Source: a virus. Taken from it: a DNA stretch of 64,000 nucleotides. Below are positions 45,392 through 54,959 of the stretch, one piece after another. The notes under the pieces were generated by a model, which had not been told where the DNA came from, searched no databases, and saw only the letters and a list, made by a program, of their open reading frames with translations. Where the stretch lies: positions 1 to 64,000 of the IMG/VR virus record IMGVR_UViG_3300037189_010507. The stretch is one strand, 5' to 3'. Position 1 is the stretch's first letter. Each line of letters begins with the position of its first letter. The translations under genes and the position numbers were made by a program.

Positions 45392-46426
45392 TTACAGAGT
45401 TCCCATCCAGTTATAAACTTTTTCCGCATCGTATGCGAAATCAACATTATTCTTAAATGTTTCATAAGCTTTAACAGACATTGATTCTAAAATCTCAGAA
45501 TCTGTCAATACTTTTCTTATCTTGTTAACAGCATCTTCAACAGAAAGACCGTCAAGGTTTATACTACTTTCTGCGTTAAACAACTCCTGAGCAAGTTGAT
45601 TGTCGTATCCAGATCTTCTTATAATAGTTGGTCTACCACATGCATATGCATTATAAATAATATGACCATAACCATCTCCATGATCTTTAACATGAAAAAT
45701 TAAATCATCATTATTCATAGAATCAGCTAGAACTTCTGCACCGGCAATACTTCCATCACGACATTGACCGCCATAACTTTTGAATGAAAACTCTTGCAAT
45801 GAATTTTCAAGATCTGTAAAATCTCTCCAGCCAATAGTTAGTTCTTGTAATATATTTATATAACTACTTATAGTATTAGATTGAGTATGAGTCTTTGGCT
45901 TGAACAAATTAGTATCAAACTCTTGATGATAGTAAACAACATTAGCATCTTGAATATTACCTGGCTTAACAGAGCCTAAAACATTAAGACCTCTAAAAAT
46001 ATTTGGATTCCAGTTATTTCCAATTTGAATAATCAACTTAGCTTGAGGTTGAAACTCCTGTATTAATTTTTGAAATAGAGGAATATGCTCAGGTATTGAT
46101 GCAATTATGTAATCAAATTTACGACTTTTAAATGATTCCAATGTTATAGCATTATGTATTGTTATATTTCCTGGATCATAGACGCTGTAAATGCCATCTG
46201 ATTGCTCTTTCACAACATTAAGTGGAGGTGTATTGTCAGGCATAATCTGACATTCGAAATCCAAAAATTGTTTAGCAGTACTCAACTGATCATTAATAGC
46301 CCAATAACCTTCATAAAACCACTCTAGCCCGATTGGTCTATAAACTTGCATTCCCAATCGCCCTTCGAAAAGAAGAACCAGAGAGCGAAGAAGTGAGTTA
46401 TGATGAAAATCAGTTAGAACATTCAT
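45392..46426 (-). CDS. Glycosyltransferase (GT4-like)
   Basis: 344 residues with a C-terminal GT-B domain: DGYGHIIYNAYACGRPTIIR, then a D-L-V-A-I-K tail region. The N-terminal half has EFQPQAKLIIQIGNNWNPNI. First in read order of a sugar block with the FkbM and two other glycosyltransferases. The acceptor is unknown. Confidence 0.75.
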   Translation of the reverse strand: MNVLTDFHHNSLLRSLVLLFEGRLGMQVYRPIGLEWFYEGYWAINDQLSTAKQFLDFECQIMPDNTPPLNVVKEQSDGIYSVYDPGNITIHNAITLESFKSRKFDYIIASIPEHIPLFQKLIQEFQPQAKLIIQIGNNWNPNIFRGLNVLGSVKPGNIQDANVVYYHQEFDTNLFKPKTHTQSNTISSYINILQELTIGWRDFTDLENSLQEFSFKSYGGQCRDGSIAGAEVLADSMNNDDLIFHVKDHGDGYGHIIYNAYACGRPTIIRRSGYDNQLAQELFNAESSINLDGLSVEDAVNKIRKVLTDSEILESMSVKAYETFKNNVDFAYDAEKVYNWMGTL

Positions 46427-47175
46427 TACTTTTCAAAATAAGCTAGACCGATAGTTGCATAATTTTGAACATCTTTAAACTGTTCATCAGTTGTGTCGTT
46501 AAAGTCTTTGCCAATTAACTCATGAAATTCTTCATACATTGATTTCGTTGTTGGCAAAGCATGCAGTTCAGCAACAATCTTATCAATCTTTGCAAGAGAC
46601 TCTTCTGAAGCACCTGCAAAAGCGCTCCATTCAGCACCTTCACAGTCAATTTTTAGAATAGTTACGGCTTTTACATTCTTCAATATGTCATCAATACTGA
46701 TTGTATCAACCTTAATTTCACGACCATTTGTCCAAAGATTTTCTTGCCAGTCTGAAGAATCAATTGTATTGCCAATGAAACGATGATGAGAACCACTCTC
46801 TGTTTTTTCATCCCCGTAACGAAGCACAACTTGTTTTCCGGATATCTCATTAATAGCTTTGCTATGAAGAGTAAAGTTTTTTTCCCATCCATTAGCCTTA
46901 ACATTTTTCATAATAAGTTCTGCGTTTTCAGGCAATGGCTCAACAGCAATCACTTTAAAACCACGACTAAGGAGAGCGAGTGAACAACCACCAGCATGAC
47001 CTCCAATATCAACAGCGATAATATCCTTATCCGCAGGAACTTCTAAACTTCCTACTTTATACTCGTCTTCCGTAATACAGGAATATAAAGTATTCCAATC
47101 ATTAGTACCCTCTCTTGTGAATACCGTTAATTCTACACCCCAAGGTGTAGTAAATTTATTTTCTTCATATTGCAT
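46426..47175 (-). CDS. FkbM-family methyltransferase
   Basis: 249 residues: DIIAVDIGGHAGGCSLALLS (SAM loop), VIAVEPLPENAELIMKNVKA, and ILKIDCEGAEWSAF (FkbM signature). Such enzymes O-methylate sugars; here it sits between glycosyltransferase genes, so it likely modifies their product. Confidence 0.88.
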   Translation of the reverse strand: MQYEENKFTTPWGVELTVFTREGTNDWNTLYSCITEDEYKVGSLEVPADKDIIAVDIGGHAGGCSLALLSRGFKVIAVEPLPENAELIMKNVKANGWEKNFTLHSKAINEISGKQVVLRYGDEKTESGSHHRFIGNTIDSSDWQENLWTNGREIKVDTISIDDILKNVKAVTILKIDCEGAEWSAFAGASEESLAKIDKIVAELHALPTTKSMYEEFHELIGKDFNDTTDEQFKDVQNYATIGLAYFEK

Positions 47176-48163
47176 TTAAGAATTCCTCCCATTGTTTAAT
47201 TATTTTCTTTTTACCAAATACATCAATAGCGTAAGCTCTTTGCCTATCGCTAATTTCTTTGGCATATGCATCGTTGTCAAGCAACTCTTGTGTTTGTGAG
47301 ATCATTTCTTCAACGCTTCCACAAACAATTCCACCAAGACTCCTAAGAATCTCCTCAACCTCATAGAAGTCAAAGTTATAAATTATATTAGCCATTTGAT
47401 TATTAATAGCAACAATTGGCAATCCCATCATTAAAGCTTCAATAAATGAAAGAGTGTATGAAGCAGGAGCAGTTCCACCATATGGCATAACCCTTGCCTC
47501 TTGCATTCTCTTTATTTGTGCTTCATACGGAATTGCACCACCATTGTAATGACCTAAATCTTCATTACCAGGGCCATACACAGTTCCATCAAATTTTTCT
47601 ATTACAGCCATTACTTCATCGTAATGACAATGACTTCTTCGCCCCTTTAAAGACTGAGCGAAATTAACAACATTGCGACCATCTCCAGTCCAGCCAGATA
47701 ATTCATCTTCGTCTTTATAGAAACGAATAAGAACATCTTCTCCGATATAGTTAGATAATCTTCTTTCATTTGGAGAATATCTAATAATCTTTAATCCCTC
47801 ATCACGCATTGGCTTTAAAGTTGCCTCAACGCCTTCGGTTGACTGACCGATTGTTCTCCAGATAACTTTCTTATGCTTAATCCTATCCCAGTTATGAACA
47901 ATAACATCAGGAGAATGCATAACTATAAGAACATCAAATGGTTCAATCAATTCATTAGGCAAGTTAGTTTTAGGAAAATTAGTCGCAAAAGGAACATATT
48001 CTTCATAATACTTAGCACCCTTAATTCCGGGTCTTGGGTGTGTTATATGCCCCGCAGGATCAATATACGCACCATTAGAGAATACTTCATGCCCTAAGTC
48101 TGTCAGTAGCTGTACTTCATCATATTCCAGAATAGAATGGCAGCTTAAATAATGTATTTTCAT
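47165..48163 (-). CDS. Glycosyltransferase-like protein
   Basis: 332 residues: IHYLSCHSILEYDEVQLLTD, DVLIVMHSPDVIVHNWDRIK, TLSFIEALMMGLPIVAIN (the donor-site helix of GT-B enzymes), and YAIDVFGKKKIIKQWEEFL. Overlaps the FkbM start by 11 nt. Confidence 0.75.
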   Translation of the reverse strand: MKIHYLSCHSILEYDEVQLLTDLGHEVFSNGAYIDPAGHITHPRPGIKGAKYYEEYVPFATNFPKTNLPNELIEPFDVLIVMHSPDVIVHNWDRIKHKKVIWRTIGQSTEGVEATLKPMRDEGLKIIRYSPNERRLSNYIGEDVLIRFYKDEDELSGWTGDGRNVVNFAQSLKGRRSHCHYDEVMAVIEKFDGTVYGPGNEDLGHYNGGAIPYEAQIKRMQEARVMPYGGTAPASYTLSFIEALMMGLPIVAINNQMANIIYNFDFYEVEEILRSLGGIVCGSVEEMISQTQELLDNDAYAKEISDRQRAYAIDVFGKKKIIKQWEEFLNAI

Positions 48164-49248
48164 CAGCCCTTAACCTCTTGTAAAATCTCTTCTGCTCTTT
48201 TAATGTATGGCTGGGATACTTTCTCCCAAGTCATATTCTCATTAATATAAATAGCGCTCTCATATGTTCTCCGAGCAACTTCTTCGTAGTGCTCAGCAAC
48301 ATATAGCATCTTATCACACAAGTCGTCAAAGATTGGCTCTGCCCATTCACCGCAGTTCTCATACCTTCCAAACATTCTCCATGTCCCCCATCTAAAATCA
48401 AGAGGAACAGACATATGAGCAAACTCTGTACAGGCTAATACATTTGTGCAAATTGTTGGAATACCTTTTGCAATTGCTTGGAATGGAAGGTTACCCCATC
48501 CTTCTCCGCTAGTCGGATACAAGACGCAATCAGCCATGTCGAATATTCTGCCGAGTTCTTCATGAGATACCTCTTCGTCAATAACTTCAATCTGAGGATG
48601 CCTAAGACCATTGACTTCTCCATTGCGATAGATTCTGCCATCAGGATCTCCATTAGATTTATAAATTAAACGGTAGTCATCATTTCCCTCAAACATTCTT
48701 AAAAATGCATCAACCGCCATCTGAGAATTCTTACGACTAGATGGCGAGCCAATAGACAAAAATGTAAATGTAGAATGAGGTGTCCTTAACTTAGGGAAAT
48801 AGATATTAGGGTCAACACCTAACTTAAATTCGTACACAGGCCGCTGAATTCCTGAAGCAATGAAAACCTTTTGCATGTACGAACTGCATGTCCAAATCTC
48901 ATCCATTTGATTACATAGTTTTACCCAATGATCGGGGAGTCTATTTGTTTCCCAGAATGTAAACCCAACCGAATAAATCCGTGACTTTACAAACCCCTCC
49001 GGTACGGAATGATTAATGATGACCTCTCCAGAGCAATCATCCTTTTCCATATATCCAAATCCGATTCCGAGTCCTTGCATTTCAGCAAGTTCGGGTGGCA
49101 CTTGAATCTTCCCAATCTCATCCCAATTTGTGGGCTTACTCCTGCGGATTGGCAATCCGCTTGTGCCGATGAAATCCCATAGACGGTCAGGGGTATAGCC
49201 ATAGCCTTCACTAAATTTCGGTATTTGGTTATCCGACCATACTAGCAT
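48163..49248 (-). CDS. Glycosyltransferase (GT4 family)
   Basis: 361 residues: CSSYMQKVFIASGIQRPVYE, FTFLSIGSPSSRKNSQMAVD, DCVLYPTSGEGWGNLPFQAI (ExxxxxE-type donor motif), with a C-terminal AYxxxxA-like helix. GT4 fold. Overlaps the polymerase start by 20 nt. Confidence 0.85.
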   Translation of the reverse strand: MLVWSDNQIPKFSEGYGYTPDRLWDFIGTSGLPIRRSKPTNWDEIGKIQVPPELAEMQGLGIGFGYMEKDDCSGEVIINHSVPEGFVKSRIYSVGFTFWETNRLPDHWVKLCNQMDEIWTCSSYMQKVFIASGIQRPVYEFKLGVDPNIYFPKLRTPHSTFTFLSIGSPSSRKNSQMAVDAFLRMFEGNDDYRLIYKSNGDPDGRIYRNGEVNGLRHPQIEVIDEEVSHEELGRIFDMADCVLYPTSGEGWGNLPFQAIAKGIPTICTNVLACTEFAHMSVPLDFRWGTWRMFGRYENCGEWAEPIFDDLCDKMLYVAEHYEEVARRTYESAIYINENMTWEKVSQPYIKRAEEILQEVKG

Positions 49249-52200
49249 TCTTTAATCCTTTCATATCTATGTACTGTTCAATTGGAATCATTGATCTCTC
49301 ATTCTCAATCTTGTATGAGTCCAATCTTGTTAGAGTTTTCTTATCTTCAATTTTAGCAAGTTTTGCAGCATACCATGTGTTCTTTTTGATAATACTTTTC
49401 AACTTTCCGAACACCGAAGGGAATAGAACGATCTTAAAGATTTGTTCTCCATCCCAGCAATACAAGTTAGCCATATCCTTACCAGTCTGTGTGGTAAAGA
49501 ATCGTGTGTGGAAGATGTACAACAATGTTTTTTCGTTATTAACGCTCCCCAACCCCGATGGATACAGCCACCCAAAGTCATGCTCCAAGCCTTTGGCTCT
49601 CAATTTGATGAAGTCATGCAATGGTGTATCAATATAGTTAAAAGCGTCACTAAAGGCATGAAGCGTTCGGTCACCGATAAGGGCATAGAGATAGTCTCTG
49701 ACGGCCACCTCGGTATCACGCTCTGCAAACACCGTAGCGGAGCCTGAGGCATCTTCAAATTCAATTCGGAGGTATTGGGGGGTTTTCTTAGTAGAACGCA
49801 CCACAGCCTTAACCAGCGTCAATGGAGAGTTGATTTCGTGGAAGTTTGCTATGTCCTCTACGAATTCATCCATTTCGTTTCTATCCGAAGCCAATGTGAT
49901 GGGGAATCCTAGGATTGGTAGGTAGTATCTTTCGTGCTCATATTGGGATTCAAACCCGATTGATTTGAAAGCACCTACCTTTTCCAAGTTTTCTTTGACA
50001 TTGGATCTTACGGCTCTCTTAGAGCATTTGTTTACGAATTCATCGTAAGAGTTAAATGGTCTCTTTGAAGTAATCTCTTCAATTGCTGTCTTTCCACAAG
50101 CCTGAACATTGCTCAACCCGAAACGGATGCCCTCTACTCCATCTTCACTACCGATAGTGAAGAACTCGTCTGATTCATTAATATCAGGAGGGAGAACCTT
50201 AACCCCAAGTCTTTGTGCTTCCATAAGGTATGCAGTAATCTTATCTGTTGAGTCCTCGTTGCAAAGCAATGCCCAAGTGAACTCAAGAGGATAATAAACT
50301 TTTAACCACATTGTCTGGTATGATAGCATTGAATATGCAACAGCATGAGACTTGTTAAACATGTATAAGGCTGCTAACTCAAAGTCAGCCCAAATCTTTT
50401 CTGCTTTCTCTCTCGTAATGTATTTGTTATTGACGAACTTTTCTCTATACTCATCAAATCCAGCAGCATCACGCTTCTTACCAATGATCTTACGAAGTTT
50501 GTCTGCTTCTGACCAAGTAAAGTCAGCAAGCAATACAGCCATTTGCATTAACTGTTCTTGGAAGATAACTGTTCCATATGTTTCACGGAGAATATCCTCT
50601 ACTAATGGATGAGGATATCTAGGCTTCTTTTCACCCTTCTTGCATTCAATATAAGTTTTACCCTGAGAAAGTAGCGCACCCGGTCTTACAAGAGCGTTGC
50701 TAACAACCAAGTCATTAAAGTCATCAATGCCCATTCGTTCAATGAGATTCCTATAAGCAGCGGCATCAGCTTGGAACACACCAACTGTGTTACCGTTTGC
50801 AATGTTTTGATATACAGACTTGTCATCAAGCCTGAGTGATTCTTCTGTAACATCTACACCTGTTCTTTCTTTAATCTTGGAAATGCAATCTTTAATAACC
50901 GATACTGTTTTTAGACCCAATACGTCAATCTTAATTAGACCAACTGCTTCAGCGTCTTCCATATCAAAAGCAGTTACAACAGATCTAACTCCTGAGTTAA
51001 CATCTTTTCTTGTCTCTACAGGACAGATATCAGTCAATGGAATTGAAGAAACAACCATACCAGCAGCATGAATGCCTGCGTTACGAATTCGGCCTTCTAA
51101 TTGTTTGGATAGTTTTGCAACATCAGGATACTTCTTACAGAAAATTTTACCTTTATCTGATGTTTCAAGTTCTTCTAATGTCTCAAAGTATGGAGTGATT
51201 GCATTAATCTCTTGGAATGGAACTTGATAAACTCTAGATACATCCTTGACAGCAGACTTTGGCTTGTATGTTCCATAAGTTGTGATAGCAGCAACATTGT
51301 CATGCCCCCATCTTTCACGAAGATAGTTTCTAACTTCATGTCTGCGCTTATCTTCAAAGTCTAAGTCAATGTCAGGATAGTCGTTACGGTCTGGGTTAAT
51401 AAAACGCGCAAATAACAAACTATACTTGATTGGATCAACTTTAGAAATGTCCAACAAGAAAGCCAAGATACTTCCACCGACAGAGCCTCGACCTGTACCA
51501 CGACCAATGTTGTTCTGATCTGCCCATTTAACCAAGTCCCATACAATCAGGAAGTAGTCAGCAAAACCTAATTGCTTAATAATTGCCAATTCTTCATCAA
51601 GACGAGTCTTGTATTCTTCACCGTATCCTCTTGATTGCAATTCAAATTCAGTAATCTCACGAAGATAGTCATCGGAATTAAATAACTTTGAATATTTAGG
51701 TAAAAGATTTGCTCTCTTTTGCAGTCTAGCAGTACACTTGTCTGCTACCTCAATAGTATTTTCTAAGAATGATGCATTTGAATAACCCGCATCTTGAAAC
51801 CAGCTAAATACAGTTTCAGCGTCTGCAACATATGGGTTAATCTCATCAAAGCGTAAGAAACGATTTGGGTACATCTTATTAATCTTGTCAACAACTGACG
51901 CACTTGGATCATTAATAATTGAACTATTTTCTTTAGCCAATCTTTCCTCTGCTGCTCCCATACTTGGATACTGTGATACCATGAGAAGAACTTCCTCACA
52001 ACCTCTATCGTCATGAGTTGGGAAATGACAGTCAGCAGTGCCAACTACTTTCTTATTAAAATGCTCTGCTAAGTTAATTAGACCGTCATTAATATTCTTT
52101 GGGTTCCAAGCCTGTACTTCAAAGTAAAAGTCATCCTTAAAGATTTTAATAAATCTTTCAGACAACTGCTCTGCCCTTGCATAGTTCTTATTTTCAATAG

Positions 52201-52633
52201 CCTTAGAGATTGCACTACCCATACATCCCGATAGTGCAATAATGTCATCATCAACTAATGATTCAAGAAGTTCAAAATCCATTCTTGGTTTGTAATAAAA
52301 GTTATTAGTCCAACCGACTCTTGATGCTTTAAATAACTTCTGTAAACCTTCGTTGTTCTTAGCCAAAAGAATTAAGTGATATCTTTCGTGCTTTCCATCA
52401 CCATCACTTCCGACTGATGGGACAAAGTATGCTTCAATGCCAAATATTGGCTTTACATTTTGCTTATCACAAGCTTCTTGAAATTTTAAAACACCACCCA
52501 TTGTTCCATGATCGGTAATAGCAGCAGCATACTGCCCATTCCTACTTGATGTTCTTGCAATTTCTTCTGGTGTTGACATACCATCCAATAGTGAATACTC
52601 TGAATGGCAGTGTAGGTGAACAAAATCAGTCAT
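49229..52633 (-). CDS. dnaE: DNA polymerase III alpha subunit (DnaE-type)
   Basis: 1134 residues, normal length. N-terminal PHP domain (FVHLHCHSEYSLLDGMSTPE) with HxH, catalytic palm PDIDLDFEDKRRHEV with the Asp triad, GRGTGRGSVGGSILAF and VIFQEQLMQMAVLLADF, then an OB-fold-like C-terminus (FEDASGSATVFAERD). Phages with DnaE rather than a family A or B polymerase are a minority. No clamp or clamp loader is visible in the window, so host ones may be used. Confidence 0.95.
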   Translation of the reverse strand: MTDFVHLHCHSEYSLLDGMSTPEEIARTSSRNGQYAAAITDHGTMGGVLKFQEACDKQNVKPIFGIEAYFVPSVGSDGDGKHERYHLILLAKNNEGLQKLFKASRVGWTNNFYYKPRMDFELLESLVDDDIIALSGCMGSAISKAIENKNYARAEQLSERFIKIFKDDFYFEVQAWNPKNINDGLINLAEHFNKKVVGTADCHFPTHDDRGCEEVLLMVSQYPSMGAAEERLAKENSSIINDPSASVVDKINKMYPNRFLRFDEINPYVADAETVFSWFQDAGYSNASFLENTIEVADKCTARLQKRANLLPKYSKLFNSDDYLREITEFELQSRGYGEEYKTRLDEELAIIKQLGFADYFLIVWDLVKWADQNNIGRGTGRGSVGGSILAFLLDISKVDPIKYSLLFARFINPDRNDYPDIDLDFEDKRRHEVRNYLRERWGHDNVAAITTYGTYKPKSAVKDVSRVYQVPFQEINAITPYFETLEELETSDKGKIFCKKYPDVAKLSKQLEGRIRNAGIHAAGMVVSSIPLTDICPVETRKDVNSGVRSVVTAFDMEDAEAVGLIKIDVLGLKTVSVIKDCISKIKERTGVDVTEESLRLDDKSVYQNIANGNTVGVFQADAAAYRNLIERMGIDDFNDLVVSNALVRPGALLSQGKTYIECKKGEKKPRYPHPLVEDILRETYGTVIFQEQLMQMAVLLADFTWSEADKLRKIIGKKRDAAGFDEYREKFVNNKYITREKAEKIWADFELAALYMFNKSHAVAYSMLSYQTMWLKVYYPLEFTWALLCNEDSTDKITAYLMEAQRLGVKVLPPDINESDEFFTIGSEDGVEGIRFGLSNVQACGKTAIEEITSKRPFNSYDEFVNKCSKRAVRSNVKENLEKVGAFKSIGFESQYEHERYYLPILGFPITLASDRNEMDEFVEDIANFHEINSPLTLVKAVVRSTKKTPQYLRIEFEDASGSATVFAERDTEVAVRDYLYALIGDRTLHAFSDAFNYIDTPLHDFIKLRAKGLEHDFGWLYPSGLGSVNNEKTLLYIFHTRFFTTQTGKDMANLYCWDGEQIFKIVLFPSVFGKLKSIIKKNTWYAAKLAKIEDKKTLTRLDSYKIENERSMIPIEQYIDMKGLKNASMVG

Positions 52634-53150
52634 TGATTTCCAATTCTAATAGACCGCCGATTGTCGGCAGTTCGTTCCAATATTTGCGATTGTACCATGC
52701 TTTTCTAAGGAAAGCATTATGACCTTCCTCAAGAAGTGTGATTACTTCATTTGGGTTATCTTCTACAATGAATTCAGGATTTAATTCTTTAATTACATTG
52801 TGCTTTTCACCCATCTTACAGAAGATAGGCTTCATAGTGTTTATCTTCCACTCATCAAGCCATTGCTCTGTTACTTCAATAGATGCAGGAGTCCGTCTAG
52901 CAGTAACAATATATACATCATTTCCGTTAGAAAACCACTTATTAACTTGATGCCATGCATCTTCAAAAGGTTTTAAATTTTTCCAAAATAAAGATGAACT
53001 CATTATTTCATCTGATAATTCGCATTCATGATGCGTAGTTAGCCATTCTGTATAATCATAATCAAAATGGCCTCTTTCTTCAAGTTCTATATTTAACGCT
53101 TCGCCAATGTCTGCGATTACGCCATCTAGGTCTAAGGCTATCTTTTTCAT
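52626..53150 (-). CDS. HAD-superfamily phosphatase
   Basis: 174 residues. KKIALDLDGVIADI gives the DxD nucleophile pair, VYIVTARRTPA the motif II Thr, and EFIVEDNPNEV the motif III acidic pair. Resembles 5'-nucleotidase-like HAD proteins of phages. Overlaps the polymerase start by 8 nt, so it may serve nucleotide turnover. Confidence 0.85.
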   Translation of the reverse strand: MKKIALDLDGVIADIGEALNIELEERGHFDYDYTEWLTTHHECELSDEIMSSSLFWKNLKPFEDAWHQVNKWFSNGNDVYIVTARRTPASIEVTEQWLDEWKINTMKPIFCKMGEKHNVIKELNPEFIVEDNPNEVITLLEEGHNAFLRKAWYNRKYWNELPTIGGLLELEIND

Positions 53151-53162
53151 AAAATGAGGATT

Positions 53163-53188
53163 GGGGAGTGGTTTTTACACCACTCCCC
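53163..53188 (-). terminator. Minus-strand terminator or stem
   Basis: GGGGAGTGGT-GTAAAA-ACCACTCCCC downstream of the 53210 gene. The T-run is poor. Confidence 0.6.
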
Positions 53189-53209
53189 TTTCGCATCATA
53201 CCTTTCTAA

Positions 53210-53857
53210 TTACCACTCTTCTTTGGTGATTTCGCCAGTCGTATAGAAACGCTCTTGCTTATCGTATGGCAATGTCAAATAAGTGTTTTCAAGTTCATGC
53301 ATAGGCAGTTGCTTAATTTCACTTGTCATTTCTGAGACACTCAATGGAATAAGGCTGTAGTTAGTGTCAGATGCTCCTGAGCCTTGACGAGAATACTTGT
53401 AGTCACGATCAGTGATTGTTCCAAATTCCTTTGCGTACTCAATCAAGATTGCACCAATATGACGCTGATTGAAAGTAGTGTCAATGATTCGTGGTTCCCA
53501 AACTCCCGGCTCAACCTCAACTGCAACATTAATAATCAAGTGAGTCTTTGGTCTCCAAGCCTTATCCTTATGAACTTGCTCTGAGGCCCAGCATCTAAAA
53601 CCAAACTTTTCAATCTGGGCAGTAGAAGCTGCTCTCCATTTCCAGTTAATTGGAGAAGTAATAACAGGAACCATGATCCCTGTTCCAAACTTCTCATCGT
53701 AGCCTTTTCCATCCTCAGTTAGTTCCTGACGGAAACGAACTTTAACGGACTCTCCAGCGCCAATTGTTAGATACTTCTTAGTGCCAGTCTTTTGTGCACC
53801 TGCTACTGGTGCTACTGTCTTTTCTAATTCTGATAGTGTTTTTACTGATTTAAACAT
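53210..53857 (-). CDS. Candidate single-stranded-DNA-binding protein
   Basis: 215 residues: KKYLTIGAGESVKVRFRQEL, WKWRAASTAQIEKFGFRCWA with aromatic and basic residues, KTHLIINVAVEVEPG, ending in an acidic/aromatic tail. The GESVKVRF start is typical of phage SSB-type proteins, and it lies between polymerase and primase. The fold is not certain. Confidence 0.6.
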   Translation of the reverse strand: MFKSVKTLSELEKTVAPVAGAQKTGTKKYLTIGAGESVKVRFRQELTEDGKGYDEKFGTGIMVPVITSPINWKWRAASTAQIEKFGFRCWASEQVHKDKAWRPKTHLIINVAVEVEPGVWEPRIIDTTFNQRHIGAILIEYAKEFGTITDRDYKYSRQGSGASDTNYSLIPLSVSEMTSEIKQLPMHELENTYLTLPYDKQERFYTTGEITKEEW

Positions 53858-53872
53858 TTGTTTATACCTTCC

Positions 53873-54817
53873 TTATATGTGTATTTGTTTGTTTGTTAAT
53901 GTAAGTTTAATTTCTGTTTCTGTCATATCACCTGCATCCTTGCGGTCTTCAGGTAATGTGACTGTGTAGAGTTCCTTGCCACTACACGCATCTAGTATAT
54001 CATGCTTCATCTGCTCTCCAGCCTCATCATTATCCGAGAAGATAATTATTTTATCAAAATATCTTCTAAGTAATTTGTATTGATACTCTGAAACTTTTGA
54101 GCCGAGTGTGGCAACAACATTGGGGAAACCAGATTGATGAATGAACATTGCATCAACACTACCTTCCACAACTATGCAAGAATCATACTGTTTTGCATTT
54201 TGGATATTAAACAATACATCGGCTCTTTTAAAGCCTTTGTTGTATAAGTATCTTGGCTCTTGCTCTGTACTGATAGCACGACCAATAAAACCAACTAACT
54301 TATATTGTGCATCCCTTACAGGAATTACAATTCTTTCTTTCTTGGTTGAATAACCAATTTCAAAATATTCAAGTGTTTCAACTAACAGTCCTCTTTCAAT
54401 GAAAGTAAATAGATTATTAATTTCATCTTCATTAGAGTAATCAATCTCAACATCAGAAATATTTAATTGCTCTTTTTCTCCCTCTTCATAATTTAAATCT
54501 CTATCAATAGCATTTTTAAGGGCTAAATGATCTAGCTTTATATCTTTTGTAAAAGGCTTACCAGTAATCTGTTTGTACAGTTGTCTGAAATTACCCTTTT
54601 TACCGCAAGACGGATTAAAGCATTGCCAAAGACCAGTTTTTACATTTATATAAAAAGCAGGACTATGTAGATTTTTATGAAATGGGCAAAAGATTGTTAC
54701 TTCATTCATACCCTCATTATGGATATGAATATTATAATTATCAAATAACTCTCTTATGTTTCTTTCAATATTACTTGAAGAAATGTAACTGGAATTTGAA
54801 GATATTTGATTTCGCAT
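53873..54817 (-). CDS. DnaG-like primase (zinc finger plus TOPRIM)
   Basis: 314 residues. Zinc finger: C44, H47, C66, C71 (CPFHKNLHS...CFNPSCGKKGNF). TOPRIM: CIVVEGSVDAMFIHQSGFPN with its Glu and IIIFSDNDEAG with DxD. It lacks a helicase domain, which is supplied by the gene at 54947. Synthesises primers. Confidence 0.9.
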   Translation of the reverse strand: MRNQISSNSSYISSSNIERNIRELFDNYNIHIHNEGMNEVTIFCPFHKNLHSPAFYINVKTGLWQCFNPSCGKKGNFRQLYKQITGKPFTKDIKLDHLALKNAIDRDLNYEEGEKEQLNISDVEIDYSNEDEINNLFTFIERGLLVETLEYFEIGYSTKKERIVIPVRDAQYKLVGFIGRAISTEQEPRYLYNKGFKRADVLFNIQNAKQYDSCIVVEGSVDAMFIHQSGFPNVVATLGSKVSEYQYKLLRRYFDKIIIFSDNDEAGEQMKHDILDACSGKELYTVTLPEDRKDAGDMTETEIKLTLTNKQIHI

Positions 54818-54959
54818 CGTAGTCTGTTGTTAGCTTAGTCTTCTTAAAATCACCGTATTCGGCCTTCCATTCATCTTCAATCCAAGGTCTCAACCTTACG
54901 ATTGTCTCAATGTCTTGAGCCTCACCAGCAATATACTTCTTTGGAATTATAGTTCCCAT
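54771..54959 (-). CDS. Small protein between helicase and primase
   Basis: 62 residues from the ATG at 54959: MGTIIPKKYIAGEAQDIETI..., then TDYDAKSNIFKFQLHFF. Its start is in the helicase stop and its end overlaps the primase by 47 nt. It may couple the two proteins; not recognised. Confidence 0.6.
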   Translation of the reverse strand: MGTIIPKKYIAGEAQDIETIVRLRPWIEDEWKAEYGDFKKTKLTTDYDAKSNIFKFQLHFFK

